Part shown: positions 19,798 to 32,208 of the stretch, in pieces
Layout of the letters: each line of letters begins with the position of its first letter
Position numbering within the stretch: the stretch's first letter is position 1
Notes under the pieces: generated by a model
Told to the model about the DNA's origin: nothing
Databases searched by the model: none
What the model saw: only the letters and a program-made list of their open reading frames with translations
Assembly: GCF_030272615.1 (NCBI RefSeq)
Contig: NC_081409.1
Location: forward strand, 878,947,220 to 879,011,219
Reading direction: 5' to 3'
Length of the DNA stretch: 64,000 nt
From: Cryptomeria japonica
Lineage: Eukaryota; Streptophyta; Pinopsida; Cupressales; Cupressaceae
Translations under genes and position numbers: made by a program

Positions 19798-21111
19798 CCA
19801 TCTCCTCTGCCTAGCATTCAGGTTCAGTTGCGTAAATATGTACTACAAAGTGTGATGATCTATGTGCAACTCGAATCGATGCTCCAGGAGAAAGTGTCTC
19901 CATCAAACCAAAGCATGCACTACAATGACCAATTCCAAATCATGCGTACGATAATTAAGCTCATGGTTCTTAATTTTATGGGACTCATAAGTGATCACTC
20001 TCCCATCCTACATCATTACCATACCTAAACCTTCCATAAAGATGTATTTGTACACACCAAGAAATCACCAGGTGGATTGAGAACTGCCAAAACAGGCGCA
20101 CTAGTCAACTTCTCTTTTAGAATCCAAAAGCCTTCTTGACACTTCTCTGACCAAATTTTTTTTTTTCCTTTTCTCTGTAGGGAAGTGATGGGATGAGCTA
20201 TCCTAGAGGATCCCTGAACAAACCTTTGATAATAACCTGCTAAACCCATAAAACTATGAACCTCTGATACGCTCGTAGGTTCAAGACTCTCAATAATCGC
20301 TTGGATCTTTGAAGGATCCACTGCAATACCTTCTCCAGAAATGATGTGCCCAAGATACTTGATCTCGATATTAAAGAATTCACACTTAGCTATATTTGCA
20401 TACAGTTGGTTCTCCCTCAAACACTGCAATATCTTCCTCAGATGCTCCTCATGCTCCTCCGTGGTTTTGGAATAAATCAATATTTCATCAAGGAACACAA
20501 GGATGAATCTATCCAAATATGTCCCAAATATGTCATTCACAAGGCTCATGAAAACAGATGGTGCATTAGTCAACCCGAAAGGCACAACAATGAACTCATA
20601 ATGGTCATATCGAGTGCAGAAAGTTATCTTATGGATATTTGGCTTCATAATCCTCAACTAGTGATACCCCAATTTTAGATCAATCTTAAAAAAATATCTT
20701 CACCCCCTTTATCTGATCAAATAGGTCATCAATCCTTGACAATAGATATCGATTCTTCACTATCAATTTGTTCAGCTGTCAGTATTCAATACACAAGCGG
20801 AGAGACCCATCCTTCTTCTTTACAAATATAACAAGTGCTCCCCAAGGAGAAACACTAGGTCTGATAAACCCTTTCACCAATAGGTCGTCCAACTGAATCC
20901 AAATCTCTTTAAGCTCCTAAGTTGTCATCTGATAGGGAGTACATGAGATAGGTTCATCTCTGGGCACTAAATCAATTTTGAAATCTATGTCCCTCTTAGG
21001 AGGCATACTCAGTATCTCACCTAGAAAAACATCTGCAAACTCTCTAAGAAAGGGATGATAATCAAGAAATACTTTCTGACTTTCATCCATATCCAAGTCA
21101 CTTACAGACAC
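19798..21111 (-). pseudogene. Gypsy reverse transcriptase and RNase H, broken
   Basis: The RT opens with DIDFKIDLVPRDEPIS and PYQMTT and has [26 protein letters not shown] at 20658-20660 falls at GYH-QLRI, where Gln is expected. PFGLTNAPSVFMSLVNDIF and VFLDEILIYS follow. The last has Glu in place of the second Asp of the catalytic FLDD, which should abolish activity. YLGHIISGEGIAVDPSKI, LAGYYQRFV and an RNase H connection come next. Another TAG at 20917-20919 replaces the expected Gln of MTTQELKE. Confidence 0.85.
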
Positions 21112-21305
21112 AACAAATAACTAACAAGACCCTGATGCATGCAATGCTTCAGTTGCATAGAAATAATTAAGCATAGAGAAACAGGTCTTTGTATGCCAAC
21201 CTCTTCCACCAATTTCCCAAAATGGTCCAAACACTTCACTGTTTTATTCTAGCAATCTATGACTACTTGATTGGCTAACAACCAATCCATGCCTAGTATG
21301 ATATC

Positions 21306-21593
21306 TTAAGAACCCAAAGGTATGATACCCAAGCCTGCAAATATATGGAGTTTATCAATCTGCAATTCACATCCATGAACCAAAGTTTCCACTATGACCT
21401 TAACCCCAGAGATTAACTCTACTTGCCACCTAACACCCTGCTCTACTGCCGCTAGTCCATGTCGCTTAACAAGAGTAGATGCTATAAAAGAATCAGTTGC
21501 TCGAGAATCAAACGAAACAAAAAAAAAATTACCGTACAACACACCTGAAGTATCCAACATAGTGCTCTGATGTTCCGCTTGATGGTTGTCCAC
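21306..21593 (-). pseudogene. Gypsy retropepsin-like protease, active site altered
   Basis: The frame includes HQAEHQSTMLDTSGVLYGN and FVSFDSRATDSFIASTLV. The active site should read DSGA; Gly is Arg here, so the enzyme is probably dead. The second half, GIIPLGS then a stop and DIILGMDWL, matches the flap-side of chromovirus proteases. It lies between the gag zinc region and RT, as in Ty3/gypsy. Confidence 0.8.
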
Positions 21594-22006
21594 TGTTGCA
21601 TGTACCCTATGACTCTTGCTGACATCCCCAACTGTAGGCTCTAAAGTTGTCAGTCTATAACTAGATCCCTAATTACCCTTCTGAGTGTAATACCTAGCAA
21701 TGTGGCCCTGCTGCCCATAGAAGAAACATCATGTCCCATGGTCATTACTACCACCACCTCTAGCAGGTGCACTCAAATACTGATGACCACCTCTGCTAGT
21801 TGTAGTCTGAGTACTATGAGGAGGTTGTTCATTGTGGTCACATCTATTCCTCTTCCAATTCCTATTATTTCCCGAATGAACACCCTCAGACTGTTAATGA
21901 TAAGTATTCTTACGCTTTGGCTACTACTGTTGCTGTACTTGAAAAGATCTGGCTCCTTGATTCTGAGCTGCTCTAGAACCCTATCCACCTACTGAAGTAT
22001 ACTAGA

Positions 22007-22830
22007 CTACCCTCTTGAATGAGACCCATGAGTCCTAGCAAGTTTCTCCTCTACCAAATGGGCTTTCTCAACTGCAACTTCCATAGTTTTGGGTTTGAAA
22101 ACCTGCACATCACCAATGATCTGATCATTGAGACCCCTAATAAAATGTTGCACTAACATAGTCTCATCATCTCCTCTCTTGACACATATCTTGAGCTTGT
22201 AAAAATGACGCTCATATTGTTCTACTGACATGGACAACTAACACAAGTATGGAATTCATCTGCTATGCGCTACCTCCAATGATCTAAAAGAAACTGTGTC
22301 TGAAAATGTTCCACAAATAATTCCCAAGAGATAGTATTAGTGTCTAGGTGAAGCTTCTATTCTTCCAACTACAACATGTGGATACAAAATTCCTCAGATG
22401 CAATATTGCACATCTTTCCTTAGTATTGGTGCTGAAGGGGTGCATAGCGAAACATCATTCCAACTCAATCAACCAGTTTTCAGCCTCTAAACTAGTTTTG
22501 GTACCATGAAATTTAGGAGGGTTGGTTCTCATCAATTCTCTCATGAATGTCATCCTATTTTGATAGATCATTAACCAGCCTTACTGGTGACCTTTCACAA
22601 GCCCCATTCTCTTGGTGGAGACCCAGGGGTCTAGAAGCTTCTCAAGCAACACCTGCAACTGATTTCCTGTCTCTCAAGACTTCTCACGCTCCCGACTAGT
22701 AGAATCCCCTTGGGAAATTTGTGAGGGGGTATTATAAGCTGCTACCACTCTGCCATGTTCCCTACCTCGGCCTCTACCATGACCTCTTCCATGTGCTCTC
22801 AACATCCTTTTGGACAACACAACATGCAAG
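22007..22830 (-). pseudogene. Gypsy gag, broken
   Basis: The likely start near 22805 is an Arg/Gly-rich N-terminus (HGRGHGRGRGREHGR). The capsid core then reads MRELMRTNPPKFHGTKTSLEAENWL, with several stops and frame changes. The ORF at 22007-22237 (MSMSVEQYERHFYKL, then HFIRGLND) is its C-terminal helical part. The PBS is 100 bp upstream. The zinc knuckle between gag and protease is too damaged to define. Confidence 0.75.
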
Positions 22831-22923
22831 GGACAAGCTTAGGACTATAATCAAAATCGCACGCAAAAGATTAACACCAACAACAAAATACCTAAGTAAG
22901 CCCAAAGGATCCCAGTGTCTGAA

Positions 22924-22940
22924 CATGGGCTTTGATACCA
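22924..22940 (-). other. Primer-binding site of the minus-strand chromovirus
   Basis: On the minus strand, two bases after the LTR end GTGACA, the sequence reads TGGTATCAAAGCCCATG. The same PBS occurs at 52466 in the plus-strand chromovirus. It is the initiator tRNA-Met type. Confidence 0.85.
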
Positions 22941-22942
22941 AG

Positions 22943-23552
22943 TGTCACATGCCACCATGAGGCCCAAAGGACATAACAACCAAGAACATGAAAAAAGCAA
23001 AAAAAAAATTTTTTAATTTTTTTTAATTTTCATTTAGCATAACATTTACAAATGCTAAAGATACAGTTTAACAAATTACATAATAAATCAATTAAAAAAT
23101 GTCCTTGAGGCCCCATAACGATGCTACACAAGGTTATACATTAACTTAGATAGTTACAAGGAACTGCTATGAATTTCATTACAAAAAAGTAAATGGATAC
23201 AAGATTCTCGTTACAATACTCGAGAATTAACATGAAAATTACATATACAAAATGATAGATCCATAATATACAAATCTCCATAGTCCCATGTAGGGAAATA
23301 TACATAAATTTGGTACATCAATGATAGTCTTTAAATCTTCTCCAAGCCAACATGAACATGAAGCTGAAAGAGACAAACCCAATGGGTGCAAAAAGAACTC
23401 CACCCAACCATGTGGCACCAAAATAGGTCCACCCCCCATGCTACGAGGTACTAGTCAGACCCACTAGGCAGAAGCAAGATATACAAGGGTACCAACATGA
23501 CTCATCAAAGAAACAACATATCCATACTATCAAGGAATCAACAAAACATAAC
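22943..23552 (-). repeat. 5' LTR of the minus-strand chromovirus, piece 1 of 3
   Basis: Begins TGTCACATGCCACCATGAGG (plus strand), the sense 3' end of the LTR. It aligns with 565-1160. It is cut at 23552 by the element at 23553-33702; the last five bases, ATAAC, are its target duplication. Confidence 0.85.
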
Positions 23553-25045
23553 TGTAGACACCTAAAAATGGTCAACGCTTGCGGAGTCATACTTTAACAT
23601 TTGCGCATTGCCTCATTTTAGTTTTTTGCATCACATTAACATTTCTCCTATGTCACGCACTTGGTTTTTATCATTTGCGAGCATCGAGTCATTCTTCTAC
23701 ATTCTTCATTCTGTCTCGCTTTCAAATTTGGTCTTGTCGACAACACTATCCAATCATGATTTTGATCGATCTTATCCTATTGCATCAATGTGCGTGCTTA
23801 TTTGTCAGTATTTTGGACATCGTCAATCCTAATTAGGGTTTTGTCCTCTTATCGATTTATCATCAATCCTTCAATCTTGTCCTCTTAACGATCGATTTGT
23901 CATCAATCGTTGTCATGTTCGATCTTGTCATTTTGCGATCAATTCATCATTGATCGTGGTCATTTTCAATCCTGTCATTTTGCAATCTATTTATCATCAT
24001 CTCTTGTCATCTTGTTCGATCTTGTCATTTTGCAATCGATTTGTCATCGATCGTTGTCTGTCTCAAATATGTCAATTTGGATCAATTTGTCATTGTTCCT
24101 CGTCAATTGGCGCATTTTCTCAATCAAATCATTTATCACATTGGTCATTTATCAATCCAAAATCAAATCATGATTGAGTCAATTATCTTTCATCAAGACC
24201 TAATTCATCTTCTAGGGTTTCGTGATTTAATCATTTAGCCTTTTGTGTGTCATTTCTTCCTTTAGGATTAATAAATTGTTTATTTATCCTAAGTCTTCTC
24301 ATTACAATTAAATCTTCATTTAATTGGCTAATTATTCCTCTTTGTGAATTAATTAATAAATGAAAGATTATTAATTAATTTACCTAATTTCAAATTCCTA
24401 ATTTCCATCAATTTCCTAATTTCTTAATTTTCTAATTCCTAATTTCATTTTCCTCCTATTTCTCTCCTAAATTCATGGAAATGACATGTCAATTTGTCAT
24501 AAATTTGTCATAATTGACAATCAATCAATTTTGACATAGAAGTTGCCATAATTTGTCATAAATTATCAATCAACAAATTTTGCATAGAAAGTGCATAATT
24601 TGTCATAATTTGTCATAATTGACATAATTGATTTGCAATTTCCATTTGAATGAATCATGCTAATCTTGTCATCTCTCCAATTCTTCTATAAATTGGATGA
24701 ATTTCTTCAATCAAACCCCTTAATTTTGTAATTGGTAATTGATAATCAGGCTATCAAATCTAAGCTTCTAGTACTCTTGATCAAGAATCCCGTCTACTTG
24801 CTTTCAATTGTGTGTGTACTTGTAGGTGAGATCCACAACTATTTGGAGAGGAAAGAAGAACAATGGAGCTACATGGAGGAGCATTCAAATCGTGTCTATG
24901 GTTTGCACAATCATTAGTTTTGTCTGCTTTGTTTTCATGTCTCCATTGAATGTGTCTTAGGATAGATTCATTGCAATGAATGCACTTGTGATTGATGATT
25001 ATGTTTATCTTTGTTTTGTGATGATTTCCTATTTCCTAACGTACA
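23553..25045 (+). repeat. 5' LTR of the pol-less element
   Basis: Very AT-rich and full of TTTGTCAT/TTGTCATAA repeats, especially 23900-24060 and 24480-24620. The small ORFs at 23579-24238 recur in the other LTR and are not genes. Confidence 0.95.
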
Positions 25046-25050
25046 TTAAT

Positions 25051-25068
25051 TGGTGAACCCGACGTGAA
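25051..25068 (+). other. Primer-binding site, non-Met type
   Basis: TGGTGAACCCGACGTGAA starts five bases after the LTR. It begins with TGG, complementary to the CCA tail of a tRNA, but is not the initiator-Met pattern used by the other elements here. I cannot assign the tRNA. Confidence 0.75.
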
Positions 25069-25164
25069 CACTAACCATCTAACCTCTTTATTGTGTCTTT
25101 GAGTGCTTTTGAGTTGATTTGCAGGCCAAAAAACCCAAAAACAGGGCAGTGCAGGGCTTTCTGG

Positions 25165-25290
25165 AGACTTCTGCGCCTGTGTCAGACAACTTGCGCCTAT
25201 GTTATGCATTTTGCGCTTGTGTTAGAGACATTCTGCACTTGTGTCATGGGTTCTGCGCCTGTGTCATGACTTCTGCACCTGTGTAAAGTC
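25165..25290 (+). repeat. Degenerate tandem repeat in the leader, unit near 18-27 bp
   Basis: Six copies of a TTCTGCGCCTGTGTCATG-like unit in the untranslated leader (25168, 25190, 25213, 25234, 25252 and 25270, approximately). The units vary between GCGCCTGTGTCA, GCGCTTGTGTTA and GCACCTGTGTAA. The rest of 25069-27100 shows no gene. Confidence 0.75.
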
Positions 25291-27100
25291 CAGAACAAGG
25301 GTAAAAATGCAGTGTTTTACTTGAAATTTGTTTAGTTTTTGCATTCTATTTTCTGTGTTTTGGTTTTTGGTACTAATTATCTGTGCATCATCTTGGCATA
25401 CGCATGGCAAAGACAATAAATCAAACTACTAACACACTTTGTGCAGATTCGAAAGTCAAAGAATAAGCATATCAAACTTCTAACTTGGGTTTTTGCAGGT
25501 TGCCTTGGAGAAACAATCAAAATTTGTGTTTGTATTTAATTTTTAGGCACTTAGTGATTTTTAAATAGGTTGGAATGAATGTGTTTGTTTGCTTTGATTG
25601 TTGAGTATGACATTGGAGTAGGAGAGTATGCTCTCATCCTTCTTAGGGTGATCAGAAATCCAGATCTTCGATACCATGCTTGTATTGTTGATTGTGTGTC
25701 ACATTTAGAGGGCCTGCCTTCCCGACCACTTTGCTTTTTCAAGCAAGTGATAATCGTGAGAAGGGGATGACCCAAAGTGAGTACGGCTAGAATTCCTTGG
25801 CATTCTAACTCACTATAAAAAAATACCCGATGAGCGAAAGCTTTGAAGGAAGTGTTACGTGGGAATTGTAGTTACTTGGGAAGTGATGACCCTTGGACTC
25901 TTTCTCATATCAACATCTAAGTAGGGCCTCTTGGTCTAAATCGTGCTTGTGCGACTACATTTTTTTGGTATCTTGATGGGCTTAATGTCTCAATCACGCT
26001 TGCGTGACATCAAGGAGTAATGCTTAACAGAAATCCTTACTAAACACCTTGTTTTTAGAGGCCAAAAACCCTTCTAGTTGCTTGAGAAGGACAAATTCGG
26101 ATACTTGGAAGAGATACTAAGTTCGCCATGGGGAGATTTCCATGGGGACTGATGCTTGGCTGCCCTGAGAAGTGAGTGCTATGGAGGGGAGCCCGTGGGG
26201 TCAAGCATCTATGTATTCTCCTTGAATCTCATAATGAGTCTACCTCTCAAGTACCTAATGTCTTTGCCTACCATAAGAAATGTGGAAATGAGCATGATTG
26301 TCTTGAGTCTATGTTAAAACATCTTGTCTTCTTTGCTTGTCAAAAGTTGAATTGTATCTCATTTCAAGAACAAGGCAAATTGATTCAAAACAAGGTTAAA
26401 CATAAGAGCATTTCATCCAACAAACTTCAAAACATCTTCAAACATGGTTGTCAAATATTTTTCAAAACCTTGTCTCAACATTCATGTCACTTAGATTTAG
26501 GTTCATCCTAGGTTTGCATTTTGCAAAGTCATTTGTCAAGTACCAAGGTTAGGTTTCACCTAAGTCATATTCCTTTGCATATCAATAAGAGTCATCCACT
26601 TTCATATGTCCTCTTGCATTAAAGTCATACCATTGTCATACATTCATATTTGCATACCCTAAGTCTCTTCATTAAGCTTAAGTCATTATCATATCATATT
26701 AATTGTCCCTTTGCATATAGTGTCAAAACTAGGTTTTGTCATACTTGAGTAATCCAAATCTTTGATAAACCCTAAGTCATTGTTAGGAAGTCTAGACCTT
26801 ATCAAATCTTTTGTCCTTTTGTCATCCATATCATTTCATCAAACCTAGCTTAGTATCCAAGCATATAGGGGAGACATTGTCATTTTGTCCTTTTGTCACT
26901 TGGTCCTTTTGTCCTTTGAGGTCTAGACATCATTTCAATTTCCTAAGGGTCTCTTTTAGATTTGCATTCCAAAAAGTTTGTCAAAATCTTGAAAAACAAC
27001 CAAAAACATAGATTGCATGCTCGTCTATTTAGTTTGCATTTAGTTGCATATCATATATTGCCCTTGAAAAATTCCAAAATTATTGCATTTGCATAGTGAC

Positions 27101-29944
27101 ATGTCTATTGAAACAAGGTTCCAAGCACCAATGATGCAACAAAGTTTGACATATCAACCGACAATGCAATCAAATTTTAATCCAAGACAATCACAATTCT
27201 ATCCAACCCAACAACAAAGCAACATTGATCAAACTTTTTATGATGAAACAAGTCTCCAAATACAAAAACTAGAGGAGAAACTAGCTCAAGAAGAGGAGAT
27301 ATTGGAACAAAGAGTGAAAAACATTGCGAAGAATAGATCACAAATGTCCAAAATGTTTCAAAAATTTCAAGGTCGAAATCCAAAGATTGAGCCAATTGAT
27401 GTAAAATCCCTTCTTGAACGATCAGACATACCAGCTCTTCTCTCTCAAATAGAGATGATGAAACAATTTCAAGAAAAGAGACAACATAAATTTCAACATT
27501 ATGTGCCTCCACAACAAGAACAAGAAGGTGTTTACTATCAATCAGATTTTCAACCATCACAACCAATTGCCCAACATATGCAACCAACACAACCAATGGT
27601 CCAATTTCAACAATATGTCCAACCAACTATACAATGTCAACAAATGGTTCAACCAATGGTGGAATATCAATGTCAACAACAACAACCAAACATTCAAAAA
27701 CAAAGGTTGCAGCACACACCAACCCAAGTTTCAAACATGTTGGAACAATTGAACCAAGTCCAATATCAAAACATTACATTAGATCAGAACCAAATTCTTG
27801 CCAAACACGTTCAAATTCCAAATACAATCATGTCAAAACCTCGAAAGAAAGGTGTCTTTATTGCAATGCTCTTAAGGAAACTACCAAGTGAGTTCTTTGA
27901 GGAAGATCAAGATAATACACTTATGTCTAGCAATGCCTCATCCCCTCGCAAACAAATTGACTCTCCAGTGGCATCTATCCCTACACCTCTAGAAGTTTCA
28001 CAAGAACCTTCCATATTGTCCTCATCAAATAATACATCCAAGGATGCAATTATCCAAGAGTTATCCATAATTGATTGCCAAGATAATCCAATTCATGATG
28101 CACATCCTTGTCATGTTTCATAAATACAAGACCCAATGCCACCATGCACTTTATTGCCATTACCTATTTTAGAGGACCCCATTCGAAGTCCCTCTTCCTC
28201 ATGTTCAAGCAATGATTCCGGGCCAAAATCCATCACAAATGTTCAAAGTGCATTTCCTTCATGCCAAAACATTGGTTCCTTGTCAGAATCCCCCATGCAT
28301 ATCCAAAGTCTAACCCCATGTCAAGAGGATAATTTAGAGCATGAAGAAATGTGTCTTAAAATAGATCAAGATCAAGATCCCGAAATCTTATCATCCCATC
28401 CAATTGTTGACTAGGACCCCATGTTGCTAGACACTCATGACGATTCCCCTATTCTTGTCCATCCTATCCAAAGTCCTATTGACACTCCATTCCCTAGGCA
28501 AGATCAAGATATCCCAGTCCATCAAATCCCAAACGATCCCCTTCCATTTCATGAAAACAATGTCCTTTCAAATCCCATTGACATTCCACTTCCTAAGAAA
28601 GATCAAGATATCCCTTCCATCCTTTCCGATGATCCCATTGAATGTCAAGAGCAAAGCAACTTTAAAGAGGATTCCAATGATCTTCCTCCTTGTCAAGATC
28701 AAACTATTCCTTTAAATCCTCCACAAGATCCGTTTGCTCCTCCATCTCCTTGTCTTAATCCAGCATATACACTCCAAGATCGTATTTCTTTTGATGATCC
28801 CATTATTTCTCCCATTCCATCTCTTGAAGAGCCTGTCATTGAACCATGTCCACCACACAATCCTAGTCCCCCTCATGATCATAATCCCACTCATGATTCT
28901 AACGTGTCAGTGCAAGATGTTCATGAACCCTCGACATGCACAATGGGTTCTTCCACTTTGATGAAATCCGATCCACTTCAAGATCTCATTATTTCTCTCA
29001 TATCATATCCACCTCATAATGGACTTGCGTCTTCTTCCCAAAGAAAAGAGTATCCCACAAGTCAAGATATTCATAAAGGCAAAGGAGTAGATCTCCGTAA
29101 GCAAGAATCTCTTTATGTCAAAGAAGATCTTAAGGGTCATGTCTACACAACTCACTCTCAAGACGTTGGTATCCCTCCATCAAAATCAAAACATACACCT
29201 TCCCCATCATCCCTTCCATCCATCTTAGGTCCTTATATCCCTTCATCCTCTATGCAAGGTCAGCAAAGGCACACATCCTTGAGTAAATTTCATCCATCCA
29301 AAAGAACTCCATTTCATTCATATCCATCCACGCATTCCTTTCCCCCTCCAAGCAATTTGGATGCCAAGTATAAAAGTCATAAGTCTAGCAATCCACATGT
29401 ATTCAAGGATCAACATGTCCAATATAATCGATATGTCAAAATAAAGAACAATATGATCTATAAAGAAAAAGAAATATCCAAAAGGCCACAAAGGCCCACT
29501 GAGAAAAATAAAGCAAAGTCAAAATATATATGGGTTCCTAAATCCCTTGTGCAAGAAATGCACTCCAAGGAACCACAAAAGTGTGAAAAATAAAAAACCA
29601 TGTGGATCCCTAAGTAGCTCCTTGAAGCACAAAAGCCTAAAGAAACAATCAACTTGGCATCCAAAGTTGCTATTCCTCCATCCAAACCTCTCAAATTTGT
29701 TCCTCCACCGCCTTCTTCATCCATTTTGGGCCCTTATGTCCCAAAATCCCAAGCTATTTCTCCATCCAAATCTCACAATCTGAAACCCATTTTTCCTCCA
29801 TTAGTCCATCACCCCTCAAGGTGTGTGCCAATGTTGATCTTGCCTTCATTTCCATCCACTGAAGCCCAATTCTTCCAATACCCTATCCATTATCCAATGC
29901 ATATTTTCCATCCTTCTATCCCTCTGGTCCAATCTTTTGCATAA
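27101..29944 (+). pseudogene. Long Gln/Pro-rich ORF of the pol-less element, four in-frame stops
   Basis: One reading frame runs from ATG 27101 to 29944 (about 947 codons) with stops at 28121 (TAA), 28412 (TAG), 29591 (TAA) and 29618 (TAG) and no frameshift. The first third is Gln-rich (QQSNIDQ, PTQPMVQFQQ) with a predicted coiled coil (QIQKLEEKLAQEEEILEQRV). The rest is Pro/Ser/Asp-rich with repeated QDQDIP and CQDQ motifs. The C-terminal part repeats a WVPKSLVQ / WIPK-LLEA motif and ILGPYIPSS / ILGPYVPKS. I know no function. It could be a highly diverged gag, but no zinc knuckle or capsid signature is visible. An upstream TTG extension lacks support. Confidence 0.6.
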
Positions 29945-30099
29945 ATCCTTGCCTTAGTTTCATCTCATTTTCCATGTCCTCATCCTACCAATGTCTTTGA
30001 GCATACTTTCAAAGGTCATGGTCCATTTATTTCAAGGTTACTATCCAAACAAAAATATGCTTGAGTCCTTCTTCCATCCCCTATCATGTGTCCATCTTC

Positions 30100-31290
30100 T
30101 CTTGAAAAAATCAAAATACAAAAAAATCAAAAATGCAAAAAATTTGAAAAAAAAAAATTGAAAAAAAAAAGTGAAAAAAAAAGAAAATAAAAAAGTAAAG
30201 CAAAAATAATTCATCCACTGGTGAAAACCTGGAAAATAGGCACCTTGGGCAAGTACCATGATGAAAACCTGGCAAACAGGCATCATGCGTAATCTATGAA
30301 CTTCTTGCACACCACACTTGGGGGCAGGTTTCCTCCTTCATATCTTATTGCCCTTCATTATCCTATCATACCCCTATCATTACCCTTCATATCCTATTGT
30401 CCCTCATGTCCAGTTTCCCTTTCCACCTTTGATCTTGACAAGGCTGACGATCTTCATAAGCATCATGCATCTTGTTTGCAGCATTTAGTCCATCACAGCT
30501 TTTGGTCTTTATCCATTTTCTTATTAGAACTTTTCATCCATATCCCCTAGCTTATTGCAACTTTCTGCCACTATCCCTTAACCTATCCCGACCTTCAATC
30601 CATGTCCCTTATCCATTCTTGGTCTTGCTTATCCTATCCATATCTTATCACTATCCATACACTCTTTTTCATTCCTTGATCTTGATCTAACATAAGGATG
30701 CAAAATTTAAGCATGGTTTCAAAAACCTCTTGACATGTCTCTCATGCCATGTCACTGCTTTACATTGTCATATCCAGTCTCTTGTCCCATCACGCAATAG
30801 ACCTTGGAAAATGCATCCGTATTGTCTCCACGATAAAAGGCCTTTGTCTTCCCTCTGTCCACCATCATTTCAGCAAGCCTATTTATTCACCTATCATATT
30901 CCTTGCCTTGCTAGACACTGGGGACAAAATAATTTAAAAATTTAAAAATGTCCTGAAAAAAATATCTAAAAATTTAAAAATGTCCTGAAAAAAATCTCAT
31001 AAAAATTGTAAAATGTCCTGAAAAAAATCTCATAAAAATTGTAAAATGTCCTGAAAAAAATCTCATGAAAAATGCAAAAAATTTGAAAAAAAAAATCTTC
31101 AAAAAAATCAAATAATGTCCTGAAAAAAGATCATAAAAATTTAAAAATGTCCTGAACAAAGATCATAAAAATCAAATGATGTCCTGAAAAAATCTTCAAA
31201 AAACATTTAAAAATGTCCTAAAAAAAAAAGTATCTAAAAACTAAAAAAATGAAAAGCCCTAAAAATCATAAACAGTCCTAAAAAAAAAAA
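30100..31290 (+). repeat. A-rich tract and tandem AAAATGTCCTGAAAAAAATC repeats
   Basis: 30100-30210 is an A-rich tract with AAAAAATTGAAAA motifs. From about 30930 to 31260 a unit near 33-36 bp containing AAATGTCCTGAAAAAAATCTC recurs about nine times; copies at 30980-31070 are nearly identical and later ones degenerate. The Phe-rich minus-strand ORFs here are artefacts. Nothing coding is seen from 29945 to 32190. Confidence 0.8.
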
Positions 31291-32193
31291 TGAACACAAA
31301 AACATTTCAAAAACATTAAACTCCAAAAAAACAAGCATTTTGTCAATAAAATATCCCCTTTTGTGCATAAGACAAATCACTAAGCCTACATCCAACGACT
31401 CGCAATCCAACATTGTGCTTTAATGAAATCACGCCTTAACAGATGAACTTTTTCATTCAAACCAGACATTCAAACTGATCAAAATTGTCATATCAATCAA
31501 ACGTTACCATCAATATCATTTGTCCTTGTCTCTACTATCATGAGTCTTATATAGGGTGTGGTATACTCGAAACCAGACTGTGTCCTGTCTTAGACGGGGT
31601 ACCACATGTCCTAAAACTAGACAGCATGATCGTCCTATCAGCACTTTCAACTTTTGACAATGAAGATGAAGACGTTTGTTTGATTTGTTGGAATTTGTGC
31701 ATCTTATCTTTTTATTGATTTATCTTTGGCTTCGATCATGTTCCTATGTTGCTCGATGATGTCACTGAGTGATTTAGAGTGACCGGGATGGCTCATGGTC
31801 TTTTTCTTTTTTTGATTGTGATTGTCGTTTGTCTGTGATGTGTCTGTCTTTTGCAAAAAGGGTTGCATTTCAGCTCTGGCCTTAAATGCCATGATGCTAC
31901 GCATCCATTTTTCTACATTAAAATAAAGGTTCTCACCTACAAAGTGCATTACTGAAAGCAAGTTTTTCTTCATCTCTAACTATCCTCTGTCTCATTTTCT
32001 TCTTACTAACATTTCTTCTATCTGTCTTGGCGGTCCGTTTGCCCCTATCATGTTCTATCATTATTATCGATCAATTGGCCTCTTTTCTGCATGTTTCTGG
32101 CCAATTCCTCGAGGGGGCATGCATATGTCATTGTCATTGTCTGGGGCATTTTCATTATTGTTCTTTGAAACAACGCTTAAAATCGCATTGTCT

Positions 32194-32208
32194 CAAAGAG
32201 GGGCAAAA
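32194..32208 (+). other. Polypurine tract of the pol-less element
   Basis: CAAAGAGGGGCAAAA abuts the 3' LTR start TGTAGACACC. It confirms the plus orientation. Confidence 0.88.

Noticed and set aside
30041-31159. Phe-rich minus-strand ORFs
   Set aside because: Products of A-rich and tandemly repeated noncoding DNA in the pol-less element.
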